From contig JAVLUZ010000151.1 in NCBI GenBank assembly GCA_036768485.1, positions 1,263,885 to 1,327,884 on the forward strand: a stretch of DNA of 64,000 bases, in the 5' to 3' direction. This DNA comes from Mermis nigrescens (lineage: Eukaryota; Nematoda; Enoplea; Mermithida; Mermithidae). The position numbers and the translations under genes are program-made. The notes under the pieces are model-generated. The model had not been told where the DNA came from and ran no database searches. It saw nothing but the letters and a program-made list of their open reading frames with translations. The number at the start of each line of letters is the position of its first letter. The first letter of the stretch is position 1. Shown piece by piece: positions 44,441 to 54,595 of the stretch.

Positions 44441-44860
44441 TTGCTACCCATTCCGTTCAACCTCATTCATGCAATGTAAGAAAAATAAAGACCTCTGGGC
44501 CAAGCAGACCTTGTATGCATAACTTCATATTAAATGTAGGGAGGCCTTCATACTTTGTGCACTGCAAAGTGAATTCTATACAGATTGGAACGTATTTCAG
44601 ATTTGAACATGATTATAAGTTTTGCTCTGCTTCATAAATCAATTTAGCGATCGACGTTGTTCCACATACATAGTAAGACATTTCGGACTGAATTTAAGAT
44701 ATTTAGCGGGGTGTACAGCTTAATGTAAATTTCAAGAATAACTATATTATTTTAATTCAAATAACTTGAAATTGCTCTAAACTCCTAATGGGAACTGTAT
44801 ACTGTTAATGAACAATATCATACTCGTAGATTTTATCCTCCATTAACATAGGTAACACCT
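44441..44860. other. Gene-free stretch
   Basis: Short open frames without domains; no splice-supported exon found. Confidence 0.35.
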
Positions 44861-44869
44861 ACACATGGG

Positions 44870-45265
44870 CGTGGAGGTTTGTACCCCCAGAACTTGAACC
44901 TCCCACTCGGATTACTGTAGACCCCAGAATTATATTTTTAGTTATATTTTTGGCAATTTTACCTATCCTGACCCCCCAGATTTTTCTTGCTGCTCACGTA
45001 TGGTAACCATACCTGGGCGTGGGGGTTTGGGGGTATGCACCCCCCCCCGATAAAACAAAATACCCCCTCCATAAATCGAAATACCCCCAGAATTACATTT
45101 TTGAAATTTTTTTCGCAATTTTTATGATGCCAATGGATAGTGCTCGATGAGAAACGTTGAAAAATTGTGTTTTTTCACCATACCACCATTTTTAAGGCCA
45201 TTTTTTTACCTTTGAAAAAATCTTGCACACTCCCTCCCCAGAACTTTGGTGCCGCCCACCTATTT
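44870..45265. mobile_element. Pair of CACACCTGGGC-family MITEs, outer TSD GTAACACC
   Basis: The outer borders are TACACATGGGCGTGG and CGCCCACCTATTT between exact 8-bp duplications GTAACACC (44862-44869; 45266-45273). Inside, a first short copy ends GCTCACGTATG near 45003, followed by GTAAC and a second copy that opens CATACCTGGGCGTGGGGG. The repeated GTAAC suggests two successive insertions at the same target, or insertion of one beside the other. Confidence 0.7.
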
Positions 45266-45273
45266 GTAACACC

Positions 45274-45361
45274 TCTTGGCCACCCAGGCCATATACGAGA
45301 CATGCATAAATGCCTAAGGACATTTTTATAAATTCAGAAGTAAAATTGAAACAAATCTTAC
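45274..45361. other. Putative intron sequence downstream of the exon
   Basis: On the minus strand this follows a strong 5' splice donor (GG then GTAAGATTTG) at the end of the 45362-45689 exon. No branch or acceptor can be assigned nearby. Confidence 0.3.
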
Positions 45362-45689
45362 CCATCTAGAACTAATATTGTATTTAAGCGATCCTCTATT
45401 CTATGGCCCATCAATACTGCAGCAAGAAACCATAAAATGACACCGACAAATAGTTGTGCTATCGAAAAAGTACAACTGAAGGGCATGTCGCACTTTTTAA
45501 AGATCATTCCTATTAGCCAAGCAACACAGGTGAACTTGGTCAGAAAGCATAAGATGAAAACAAACATGATTTTCCAGTTTGGTTGGCACATACAATAATA
45601 ATCGTCATCCTCTAACGCTGAATAGCTTCGATTAAGTATCGATAAGCATTCACCTATGGCGTACAAGCTAGAAGTAACGTTGGCAAAAC
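45362..45689 (-). CDS. Internal exon of a multi-pass membrane protein, gustatory-receptor-like
   Basis: A 328-bp open exon on the minus strand. The acceptor is a pyrimidine-rich tract ending TTTCTTTCAG just upstream (CT at 45690-45691 on the plus strand), and the donor is GGTAAGATTTG at its end. The phases (1 in, 2 out) keep the frame open throughout. The peptide has hydrophobic segments around KIMFVFILCFLTKFTCVAWLIG and FVGVILWFLAAVL, followed by a RIEDRLNTIL segment. This resembles the 'hydrophobic helix - R - x - LN - x - L' pattern after a mid-protein helix of insect gustatory receptors. No neighbouring exon was identified, so the family call is tentative. Confidence 0.5.
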
Positions 45690-46216
45690 CTGAAAGAAAA
45701 TATGTATGTACGTATATACGTTGGCATGATTTGTTGATAATCAACACGGGTACCTATTTATTAATTAAATATAATAAAAATGTTCAAGCTTGTGCGCAGA
45801 AATATCAATTCAAAACCACCCATTAGAAAGGAAGTTCAGTTTGGAATGTGACTGAAATAGCGACGAGCTTAATTACTTTATGCTGTATTCTATGAATACT
45901 TATATTATTCCATTTAACCAAAAAAACGACTTTCAATCGAAACAAGGACATATACATAAATATAAATTGAAATGATTACAGCAATGTAGATACCTAATGT
46001 CAGTATGATTTATTGACTCGATTGAATCCTATGGTCTAAAAACCAATTTGAATTAAGAACGCAACGAATTCCTGTTTGGACTATTAGCCAATAGCGACAA
46101 GATAATAAATTTAGAACACGATTTTTTGCAAAACTGTCATCACGAAACAAGGTACATTGCAGGCGAAAGTTAGGTTTGAACCCGACTTCAATGTTCTAAT
46201 ATACGAAGTCCTATTT
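45690..46216. other. Gene-free stretch, probably intronic or flanking
   Basis: Upstream of the exon acceptor on the minus strand. A+T-rich with GTACGTATAC-type words and no supported coding exon. Confidence 0.3.
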
Positions 46217-46990
46217 GTAAGAGTCTCACAAAACTGGGCAGACCCGAAGGTCCGCCACTGATCAGTGTTCGGTCGTTCTCGCGAGCCAAGCCAGTGCTGG
46301 AACAAAAACGAGATCGGCTGAGTTTGATGCCCTTCTGAAGCATAAACAACACCAAGAGAACAACACATGGGCTCGATCAATTGGTGAGCATAATAGCCTG
46401 GTGAGCATGGTAGGCATACCGCTATAGCCCGTCTTTGCTCGTCATTGGCTTTAATGCCTGTTGGGGTATTAACTTCCTGTCATAGGCGTTTCAACCGGAG
46501 TTCAATAGGCGTGTAACTACTGACAGCAGTTACACAACCCTCCCCTTAAAGAAGGGGGAACCTTCGGGCGAGCAACCCGAAGGGATCTCCGTGAAACCTT
46601 TATTTCTAAGAGTCTCACAAAACTGGGCAGACCCGAAGGTCCGCCACTGATCAGTGTTCGGTCGCCTTCGCAAGCCGAACCAGTTCTCAAACAAAAGCGA
46701 GATTGGCTGAGTTTTATGCCCATCTGAAGCATAAACTCACGGCTTAACACCCGACTGCAGCGCCGTTGAAAAGGCAGCGTGCAATACCGATCAAATGCAA
46801 CACCAAGAGAACAACATATGGGCTTGATCGATTGGTGAGCATAATAGCCTGGTGAGCATGGTAGGCATACCGCAATAGCCCATCTTTGCTCGTCATTAGC
46901 TTTAATGCCTGTTGGGGTATTAACTTCCAGTCATAGGCTTTGATCCGGAGTTCAATAGGCGTGTAACTACTGACAGCAATTACATATTTT
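46217..46990. repeat. Direct duplication of a ~330-bp unit with an intervening hairpin
   Basis: Two direct copies begin GAGTCTCACAAAACTGGGCA at 46221 and 46610 (389 bp apart). They share CCGAAGGTCCGCCACTGATC, GGTGAGCATAATAGCCTGG and GGCGTGTAACTACTGACAGC. The second copy has an extra roughly 60-bp segment near 46738-46795 carrying GACTGCAGCGCCGTTG. Between them lies a perfect 7-bp hairpin CTTCGGG..CCCGAAG at 46562-46582. Non-coding on inspection; origin unknown. Confidence 0.7.
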
Positions 46991-47065
46991 AGCTGGCTTA
47001 AGCAGGTTCTCATAAATGTGGGTTTAGTGCTGGCCCTTAACAACAATGTTGGAATATATGACCAC

Positions 47066-47234
47066 TATAGTTTGTTTCACATAAGTTTAAGCATAAATTT
47101 TAAAATTTCCATCGACATTTAGCCGACAGATTACAGTAATAGTATATCAGATCAATGCTATAATCGCAATCTGTTAGCTTATTGCCGGCGACAGTTTTTA
47201 AAAGTATGCCCAAACTTATGTGAAACGGACTATA
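47066..47234. mobile_element. TATAGTCTGTTTCA-family MITE, short subtype
   Basis: Opens TATAGTTTGTTTCACATAAG, closes CTTATGTGAAACGGACTATA. The 20-bp ends pair almost perfectly. The body (ATCAATGCTATAATCGCAATC, TTAGCTTATTG) matches 19887-20055. Confidence 0.8.
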
Positions 47235-47625
47235 CGTACAGGTTCGAGCCAGGTAGAAGCCAGAGAATGAATAAAATGGACCCAGTTTTTGCACAAGGGG
47301 TTACAATAAATGTTTGAACGACTGAAGCTTATGTTTTTCACGTTTTTCTAGAATTGGGTAACAGAGCAACGTTATAAAACAGTGAATCTAAGCTAAAATA
47401 GAAGAAGAAATAAATTAGAGTTCAAGTGGTAATACCGCCTTATTATGGTAGCACTTTTAATTGTGACTTTACCTACATAAAATAAATTTGGATATTGTAA
47501 GATCTTGAATCGCTCTTCAATGTCGTCTTATAGCACTTTCTTCTTACCATTTTTAAATGGCCGAATTCTCAGATCAGTTAGTTTTTTTTTAAATTGCATG
47601 CTTGCAAGAAACTTTCAACTATTTA
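47235..47625. other. Gene-free stretch
   Basis: No supported feature. Ordinary A+T-rich sequence leading into the repeat body at about 47630. Confidence 0.35.
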
Positions 47626-48061
47626 AGGTACAGGACCAGTACAATATTTGCTCATTGAATGAAACTGGGCATGCTTGTTGAGCATCAAGGTAAAAGTACG
47701 AAAATGACTGTGTAGGTACCAGATCATCTATTCTCAGCTTTGTTTGTTTTTCTTTACAAGGTCACATAATCCTATTTTAATTGAAAGGAAAGACCAAATT
47801 TTCTTTGTGCATTTTCTGTTTTGTGAAATACTTCTTGTTAAGGCCACAAATCGCCCTGAAAACGGAAATAGCAATATTTTCGTTGATACATCTTTTTATA
47901 TCTTATTGGCAGCGACCCGTTGCACTTAGCATTGTCGAAAACCGCATTTCAGCTCAAACATTTCACAATACAGCAATCAACTGAAAAGTTTCATGCATAT
48001 GCAGGAGTTGATCAAATTTAACTGTTTTTTTGGTTTGATTCAGAACCAACATTTGGCCGGT

Positions 48062-48556
48062 GAGCCGACATTAGAGTGCCGACATTAGAGCGCAGCAATC
48101 GACATTAGAGTGCAGCGACATTAGAGCACAGAACATTAGAATGCGTGACATTAGAGTGCGTGACATTAGAGCGCGTGACACTAGGAGCGCAGCGACACTA
48201 GAGCGCACAACATTAGAGCACCAACATTAGCACGCCGACATTAGCGCGCATGACATTAGAGCACAGCGATATTAGAGTGTAGCGACATTAGAGCGCAGCA
48301 ACATTAGAGCGCGCGGCATTAGAGTGCATGACATTAGAACACAGCGACATTAGAGCGCAGCGACATTAGACCATGCGACATTAGACCGCGCGACATTAGA
48401 CCGCGCGACACTAGAGCGCATGACACTAGAGCGCGCGTCACTAGAGCGCGCGACACTAGAGCGCGCGACACTATAGCGCGCGACACTAGAGCGCGCGCAA
48501 GATTAGAGCGCGCGACATTAGAGCGTCGCGACATTGGAGCGCGCAACATTGAAGCG
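48062..48556 (+). repeat. Left minisatellite array (GACATTAGAGCGC)n
   Basis: About three dozen units of 12-15 bp with core ACATTAGAGCGC; ACACTAGAGCGC variants predominate between about 48395 and 48500. Units vary by a CAGC, GC or TGC linker. The open frame across it reads a monotonous repeat and is not a gene. Confidence 0.9.
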
Positions 48557-50043
48557 CAGCCATAATCGATGTTTTTCAAGTAACTTTACAAAACTTCCAT
48601 ACTGATAAATGAAATAATTCGCCACTTAAAGCTTCACAGACAAATTGAGCATGCCTTTGAAAAAAGTCCTACTGTATCTTACACTCGAGACTATTTGCAA
48701 CGATTCATATACTTTCCTATTCAGAATTGGATACGCTTTCTATTATAACAGAGCGAAGTTAACTACCTACGCATGAATATCTTGGTATCAGGTAGTGATG
48801 AATGTATGCGGTTTCTTTTGTTTTGTAAAGCAATTTTTAAGTTTTTCTGCACTGTACTGGCTGCCCTAAGGTGACTTTTGATACGTTTTTAAACGCATTT
48901 TCAAGCTTTTCTGCACTGTTCTGACTGCTCCTAAGTGACGCTTATTGTTAAATTTTTTTAAAAAATTTTGAAAAGTTTTTGACATAACTTGTTTGTCACA
49001 TAAGTTATCAAAAATGCATTTTGCCTTTTAATCTGCACTTAAAATGCCAAAGCGTCGCATACATGTTATAGCAGATAAATTTACACTTCTGGCAGAGCTG
49101 TTAAATGGTCACGTATACAAAATATGCTGGAGGGCGCGCAAAAATATGGTTGGGGGTTCAGGAGACGCGCTGAAGGACCGCTTGACGGGGTCTGTGGTGG
49201 AGCAGCAGAAAATTTTGAGTTCTTGAAGTTTTTAAGAAACACGGTAACAATAAAAACTAAGGATTTTAAGTCACAACTAAAATTTGAATTTGAATTTACA
49301 TAACTCACCTCACCAACATTTCCATTAATGATTAGCACACTTCTCTTCCATCCATTAAATATTAACCTCACATTCAGGCTTTTTTCTGCACGGGTCCCTG
49401 TGCACCGGTGCACAAATTACGAACAATTTTTTTCACCACAGAAAATTTTTGTGCACTCTATTTTTTGCTGAAATTCTACCAGCTTGATTTTCACCCCAAA
49501 GCAAGTCTCTATGATTTTTTGAACTCTAAGTCGCTTTTATGCAGAAAAGACATTGTTATTGAATTTTCTGTACAACAAAATTCTGAAGCCAGGTAGCTTG
49601 TTTGAAACAGAATTCAGCTGCTGCCTCAAAACAGTACAGTGCCAAAAAATCTTACGTCTTGCAATTTTTTCAAAGGTGCTAGATGGAAATATACAATCAG
49701 TAATGCAATTCGAAGGAAAAATCACTTGACGTTGCATTTCTTACAAAATTAAGCATGGTGTATAGCATATTCTGCAGAGACCAAGTGTATAACATGAGCA
49801 CGAGCGGACCAAAAAATTATAACAGGACCAAAAAATGACTTCTCATCCATCAGAAAAGGATCTAATATTTTCTGATCAATATATTTTCCATTTCAATTTT
49901 AGTTATAACTGAAAAATGAAAAAAGAAAGAATGAAAGAAAGAAAACGCTTCAATTCTTTCTTTCGTTCTTTCTTTCTTTCTTTCTCATTTTCTCTGTTTA
50001 TCTCGCATTTTTTTAAAAAATTTTGGTCTCATCTCCCTTATAT
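48557..50043. other. Internal region of the foldback element
   Basis: About 1.5 kb without a transposase. It contains a near-duplicated segment (TTTTTAAGTTTTTCTGCACTG at about 48833 and a similar TTTCAAGCTTTTCTGCACTG at about 48899), a TTTC-rich tract at 49945-49985, and short open frames lacking domains. The element is therefore presumably moved by a transposase supplied elsewhere. Confidence 0.6.
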
Positions 50044-50370
50044 CCGGCAGTGCGCCCTAATGTCGGCGCTCTAATGTCGGCGCTCTAATGTCGCACGCTC
50101 TAATGTCGCGCGCTCTAATGTCGCGCACTCTAATGTTGCGCGCTCTAATGTCACACGCTCTATTGTCGCGCGCTCTAATGTCATGCGCTCTAATGTCGCG
50201 AGCTCTAATGTTGCGCGCTCTAAAGTCGCACGCTCTAATGTCATTGCGCTCTAAAGTCGCGCGCTCTAATGTCGTTGCGCTCTAATGTTGCTGCGCTCTA
50301 ATTTTGCGCGCTCTAATTTGGCGCTCTAATGTCGGCGCTCTAATGTCGTGCGCTCTAATGTCTGCGTGCC
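50044..50370 (-). repeat. Right minisatellite array, inverse of the left
   Basis: About two dozen units of CGCGCTCTAATGT and variants (CTAAAGTCG, GTTGCGCTCTAATG). It is the reverse complement of the left array's core and shorter, so the two termini have changed length independently. Confidence 0.9.
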
Positions 50371-50935
50371 CATTTGGCCGATTTTGCGGAAGTGCCTTTT
50401 TTACAAAATTTTCTGGGGCTCTGCCCCAGCTGGCGGGGCGCTTGAGCGCGCCACCTTAGACCAGTCAACCGCAAAATCTTGTTGTATATGTACAAAGATT
50501 TTTGGGGGACAAAAAACAAGAAAAAAGATTTAAAAATTTCTAAAAATTTCCGGCGCTTTGCATTGGAATTAATTTTTCTGTTCCATATGACTTTAAAATA
50601 GTGTAAATTTAGGGGGCAAAAACGTCAAAATTGTCTGGCGCAAGCGCCGATTACAAATATTTCTCTTTTTAAAACTCCAGCATTGCGCTAAGAAGCCAGT
50701 GCTTCAACTTAGTAATTCACAGTTTTCCTTTTAGAAGCCTAAGCTTATGGCATTATGTCGAAATTGTTTTGTACAAATAGGATATCTTTCTGCACTGTCT
50801 GACTATCAGTATTCACAAAGCTACAAAATATTTAGGGCGATGACTAAATTGCTTTATGCTTTGCGCCAATTATGATTTCTGAACCGTCTGTCAATAAAAA
50901 GACCATAAATTCTACAATAAAATAGTAAAGATAAC

Positions 50936-51120
50936 AAAAAAATTTTTCTATTTTTTATCATGAGAAACCCATAAATTCGTTTGGTTCCCTTCTCAAGGTC
51001 GAGAAGCTAGTCATAAAGCGTTACTGTACCAACTGACTTCTAAATGTTTGTGACTGATTCATATCTAAAGAAAGAGTATTTTTGGCCTATTGACAGTCAC
51101 TTAAAACAATAATAATGCTT
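50936..51120. other. Spacer before the Penelope-like element
   Basis: Non-coding. The 3' boundary of the Penelope-like element is somewhere near its right edge. Confidence 0.3.
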
Positions 51121-51159
51121 TATTCAAACCCGTAGGTACAATACAATGTTAAGAATAAT

Positions 51160-51200
51160 ATGCAATGTTTCGACAGTTATACCTACCGTCGTCGTCAGGC
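51160..51200 (-). other. Hammerhead-ribozyme-like core in the Penelope tail
   Basis: On the minus strand CTGACGA is followed by a 5-bp stem (GACGG..CTGTC) with a roughly 9-nt loop and then GAAAC, the two conserved core strands of a hammerhead. Penelope-like elements are known to carry minimal hammerheads. A convincing stem III and cleavage triplet could not be identified, so activity is doubtful. Confidence 0.35.
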
Positions 51201-51222
51201 TCTTACAGAATATAAGAAGTTG

Positions 51223-51305
51223 TGGGCACCAGGAATTGAACCTTAACAGCTAAGTATCATCTATTTCTAAAGTCTGCAGTTTAACCAACTGAGCTTCACT
51301 TGGCC
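51223..51305 (-). other. tRNA-Leu-like segment in the Penelope 3' region
   Basis: Minus strand: A-box AAGCTCAGTTGGTTAAACTG, an anticodon loop CTTTAGAAA (TAG), a long variable-arm-like region and B-box GGTTCAATTCC. The order and size fit a class II leucine tRNA. Acceptor pairing is poor, so it is a tRNA-derived relic. Its position just outside the endonuclease frame suggests it is part of, or inserted in, the element's tail. Confidence 0.45.
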
Positions 51306-51448
51306 AGTTGTATAATACTGTTCGTTACTTTTAAAGTAACATAATAATATTATCAGTCTGGGGCCAGGGGCCTCTCCACATGGTGTATTCTCCTCAATAG
51401 GGCTCTATTCCATTTACGACTGATCTCAATACTTCTTGAACCCACATT

Positions 51449-52342
51449 CTACCCACTAGCCCTCTCCATCTCCAGGGTCTCACGTATTTTTTTCCTACGG
51501 TACCCATTGCTTTCTTCTGCGAGTATTGATGTATGTTCGAAATCTGGCCTACACCCACATGCTATGCAGTGTTCAACAACCCCACTTCGTTTCTTTTTCA
51601 AATTCCTTAGTGCACTCCTATGTTCCACAAGTCTTTTCTTAAGACTTCTACCAGTTTCCCCAATGTACTCCTTCCCACATTGTAGTGGTACTTTATACAC
51701 TATGCCCTGCCCTAGATCTAAGGGCCTCTTTGGGGCAACACTTTGTAGTCTTTTCCTGATGGTGTCTTCACTCTTTGCCACAAGGCGCACTCCATATGCT
51801 TTGCACACTCGCTTAAGCTTCATGGTTAATGCCCCACTAAATGGTACTACTGCTGTTGCAATGTAGTTAGTTGCATCACCCCTTGAGGGTGCAAGTTGTA
51901 GGGCTCTTTGTATTAATGGGCCAGGGTATCCAGTAGCTTGAAACTCCTCAAATATTTTCTTATGCTCACCTTCTTTACTGTGATTTGTTTGGCATATGCT
52001 CCTACATCTCATGGCCATTCCTCTAACTATACCTGCCTTTGTGCATTTCTGATGGTTTGACTGGTAGTTTAGGTATTGACCTGTATGGGTTGGCTTACGG
52101 TACACTGATGATGTCTCTAGATGGTCATGGGATCTCTTAACTAGGACATCCAGGAAGGGCAGTGTACCCTCCACCTCCTTCTCCATGGTAAACTGAATAG
52201 CAAGATTTTGACTATTCATGTGCTGGAGGAAAGCCTCTAACTCCTGATCTCCATGATCCCATAAGATGAATATGTCATCAATGTACCTGAGCCACATTGT
52301 AGGTTTATATGGTGCTGTTTGCAGTGCCTGTTTTTCTATCAT
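51449..52342 (-). pseudogene. Penelope-like polyprotein, RT end and GIY-YIG endonuclease
   Basis: 297 codons. Residues 18-25 contain LRYIDDIF, the reverse-transcriptase catalytic motif with aspartates 22 and 23. The thumb region follows, with FLDVLVKR (63-70) and a YRKPTHTGQYLNY block (81-93) typical of Penelope-like proteins. The GIY-YIG nuclease is at 213-245: GIVYKVPLQCGKEYIGET, then RSLKKRLVEHR. The C-terminus has CGC and HCIACGC cysteines. It overlaps the upstream frame by about 38 bp in another phase, so the catalytic YIDD is cut off from the rest of the RT. Confidence 0.85.
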
Positions 52343-53492
52343 TCATGAACAGGTTGCACAGTACTGGTGACAATGGTGAGCCCATTGGCATCCCATCTAC
52401 TTGCTGGTAATAATATTCCCCAAGCTGAAAGTAAGTACTCCTGACACAGTACTCCACCAGTTTGGCAATGACCTCAGCACTCATAGGTGTTCTTTGTGCC
52501 AGGGTAATATCTTGTCTAAGCAGATTCAATACACATTCTATAGCCAACTGAGTTGGTACACTTGTGAACAGGCTCACAACGTCTAGGCTGACTAGCCGTG
52601 TATTTTCCTGTATTACCATTGGTTCTATCCTAGCCACTAAGTCGTTGCTATTCTTCAGTGAGCTGGCAATGTTCTGCTGCAGTGGGTTAAGTATCTTAAC
52701 CAGATATTTTGACAGAGGATGTATAGTTGTCCCAATGCAACTGATAATTGGTCTAAGTGGTACTCCTGGTTTGTGAATCTTTGGCAAACCATATATATGT
52801 GGTGCTTTGCAGCCTTCCTTGATTTTCACCTCTTTGTCCAGACCTTCTTCTTTGAGCAGTTTCTTCAATGCTTGCTCTACCCTGGTAACTGGTGTGCGTT
52901 TACCAATGGCCTTGAACTTTGAAGGATCATCAATGATCTGCTGCAGCTTATTGTTGTACTCTATTCTGTCCATCACCACTGCTGCACGACCTTTATCTGC
53001 TGGCAGAATGACTATGGTGTCATCTGCCTTTAGCATTTTAATTGCTCTAAGCTCTGCCTTGCTGATATTTGCCTCAGGCTTATCAACCCTGTCAATAGCT
53101 TGTCTAATCTTTAACCGAAAGTCATCCTTCCGTTCCTGTGGCAGGAAATGGGCTGCACACTCAATAGCTGTTACGATGTTCTTTATTGGATGTTGACTTG
53201 GTGCTATAGCAAAGTTTAAGCCTTTTGCCAGGGCAGTCTGCTCATGATTAGTTAGTGGTCTATGGTTCTGATTTATTGCCACCTTATCCAGGTTGAGGTT
53301 CCATTGCCCCTGTCTTGGCATGAGTCTATCCAATTTTGCCGTCTGCCTCTGTGTTACTATTTCCAGTTGCCTTATGTACAATCTGTCTACTGAGCCCTTT
53401 ATCCTCATACAATGATCATAGGCCATATTCCTCTCTAGGTCTTCTTCCAGTGCCTTCTTAGCATCTTGTAGACTAGACTTCCTCCATATCAT
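52305..53492 (-). pseudogene. Penelope-like polyprotein, N-terminal and RT fingers/palm
   Basis: 395 codons from the first methionine; the frame is open upstream to about 53576. Landmarks: ILPADKGRAAVVMD (162-175), a Penelope-specific block; YGLPKIHKP (234-242); LRPIIS (246-251); RLVSLDVVSLFTSVP (299-313), RT motif A; and DGMPMGSPLSPVLCNLFM near 368-385, RT motif B. The frame then runs into unrelated residues, so the protein stops before the catalytic YxDD. Function in an intact relative: reverse transcription primed at the nick made by the GIY-YIG nuclease. Confidence 0.85.
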
Positions 53493-53580
53493 ATGCCTAA
53501 TTCTTTCTCTGACCAGGGCTCTTCCTGCCCTCTGTAGTATCCTCTGTGAACCCCTGCTGTTAATAGGGTCTCTAAGTTAC

Positions 53581-54012
53581 TGTACCATATAAAAGCATTC
53601 AATGCAAAAGCAGTCTTAAAGAATTTTGTGTGTGCCCCCCCGAATCGAAATCGTTCCTACGCCTCCAATATTTGCACTGTACTTGTGTATATATGTGTGT
53701 ACGTACACATCTATATCAAAGAAAACTTCGAACGGTATCGAAACATAATTATTGTCGCCTTGTATATCCTAAATGGCTAAAATACGCGTATTGCAAGAGG
53801 ATGTCATATGTAGCATTGAATTTATTTTTCACCGCAGATAGCTAGAGGCTCATACAAAAGAATTCTCGCATGGATGCTTGAAACATTTGGGCTTCGATAA
53901 AATTTCATTATTGAAATAATATCTTGGGAACGTAGCTCAGTATTTTTGGTCTTATTTTTTATTTTAATTCCATTTCACTATATAAATTTATAAGCGTTGT
54001 TTCGTTTAGAAC
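53581..54012. other. Gene-free stretch
   Basis: Non-coding flank of the Penelope-like element with GTATATATGTGTGTACGTAC-type low-complexity text near 53680-53705. No supported exon. Confidence 0.35.
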
Positions 54013-54240
54013 CATAGATGCACAGCATGGGTCGTCTGGGAGATCTACCAGTTTTTTTGAGCCAAAATGACCTCAATCTCGTATAAATGCTAAAATAGCA
54101 TGAAGACTATGATAATCCGTAGTTCTAGTCAATTTCAAGCACTTTTGCAGAAAATATTCAGTTTTCATCCATACGTAGTCAATTTTCCATTCTTATTCTG
54201 CAGGGTCTAGAAGACTTCCCATAGCCCCACGCTCATTTCC
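54013..54240. repeat. Dispersed AT-rich repeat (relative of 1889-2294)
   Basis: Starts CATAGATGCACAGCATGGG, the inverse of the GCTGTGCATCTATGG end near 2508, and contains 'GAGCCAAAATGACCTCAAT' and 'AGTTCTAGTCAATTTCAAGC', matching inverted family text at 44200-44400. Non-coding. Confidence 0.4.
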
Positions 54241-54298
54241 GATTAGCACAACACATAAATTAAGTTTAATCTGCTGATTTTGGGATAGCTACATTTTA

Positions 54299-54595
54299 TT
54301 ATTCACTTAGTGATAAGTCCAGGGCTTTATACACATCAGTATTCGATATCCCGCTAGGTTCAGTGATTTCGCTGCAAAAATGATCCGCTATGTAAATCTG
54401 CACGATGACATTTGTGCTCCTAGTCCTATCTACTTCGTGAAATCCCGGAATTCCAGAACGTCGCTGAAATATAACTGGTAGCAGTAGAAAAAATATCACG
54501 CAAATCACCGATATAAGTCGAAGCAAAATTAATGATTTACAATGGTAATAATAAGTCCGTTGCATTTTCCTTGAACGTAAAAAAGTGAAACGCAA
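54299..54595 (-). CDS. Hypothetical membrane-anchored protein or first exon
   Basis: A 98-codon minus-strand frame. After a basic N-terminus (methionines at 1 and 11) there is one strong hydrophobic segment, LILLRLISVICVIFFLLLPVIF (22-43), then a hydrophilic region including SGIPGFHEVDRTRSTN and a DHFCSEITEPSG block. This looks like a type II signal-anchor or a signal peptide with a luminal or extracellular start. It ends at TAA, but an alternative is splicing at GTGAAT just before the stop. It lies on the same strand as the exon at 45362-45689, upstream of it. I do not recognise the family. Confidence 0.4.
   Translation of the reverse strand: MRFTFLRSRKMQRTYYYHCKSLILLRLISVICVIFFLLLPVIFQRRSGIPGFHEVDRTRSTNVIVQIYIADHFCSEITEPSGISNTDVYKALDLSLSE

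Larger units (their letters stand above)
48060..50370. mobile_element. Foldback-type transposon with inverted minisatellite termini
   Basis: A 2,311-bp element between exact 10-bp duplications CATTTGGCCG (48050-48059; 50371-50380). The same site is uninterrupted (ATTTGGCCGATTTTGCG) at 33662 in the related repeat, an internal empty-site control. Each end is an array of a 12-15 bp unit: GACATTAGAGCGCG on the left and its inverse CGCGCTCTAATGTC on the right. The 1.5-kb middle is non-coding. Long inverted ends built of short tandem repeats with a 9-10 bp duplication are the hallmark of Drosophila Foldback-type elements; that relationship is by structure only. Confidence 0.85.
47630..50935. mobile_element. 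Second copy of the 32992-34288 repeat, split by a foldback element
   Basis: The body before 48059 matches 33230-33670: ATTGAATGAAACTG..CATGC, CACATAATCCTATTTTAATTG, GATACATCTTT and TTATTGGCAGCGACCCGTTGC. After 50381 it resumes as ATTTTGCGG..TTTTTTACAAAATTTTC..GGCTCTGCCCC, matching 33671-34250. The outer borders of this copy were not located. The 2.3 kb between the two halves is the foldback element. Confidence 0.7.
51110..53580 (-). mobile_element. Penelope-like retroelement, decayed
   Basis: Minus-strand element with, in order, the N-terminal and reverse-transcriptase region (53492-52305), the RT catalytic end plus GIY-YIG endonuclease (52342-51449), and a non-coding tail with a tRNA-like segment and a hammerhead-like motif. 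The open frame runs in from about 53576, beyond the first methionine. At least one frameshift (near 52320-52340) separates the two frames, so the copy is dead. No terminal repeats were located, and 5' truncation is likely. Confidence 0.85.

Noticed and set aside
48334..48579. Repetitive RALVSRALV-type protein, and a similar frame at 50088-50285
   Set aside because: These are translations of the minisatellite arrays at the ends of the foldback element.
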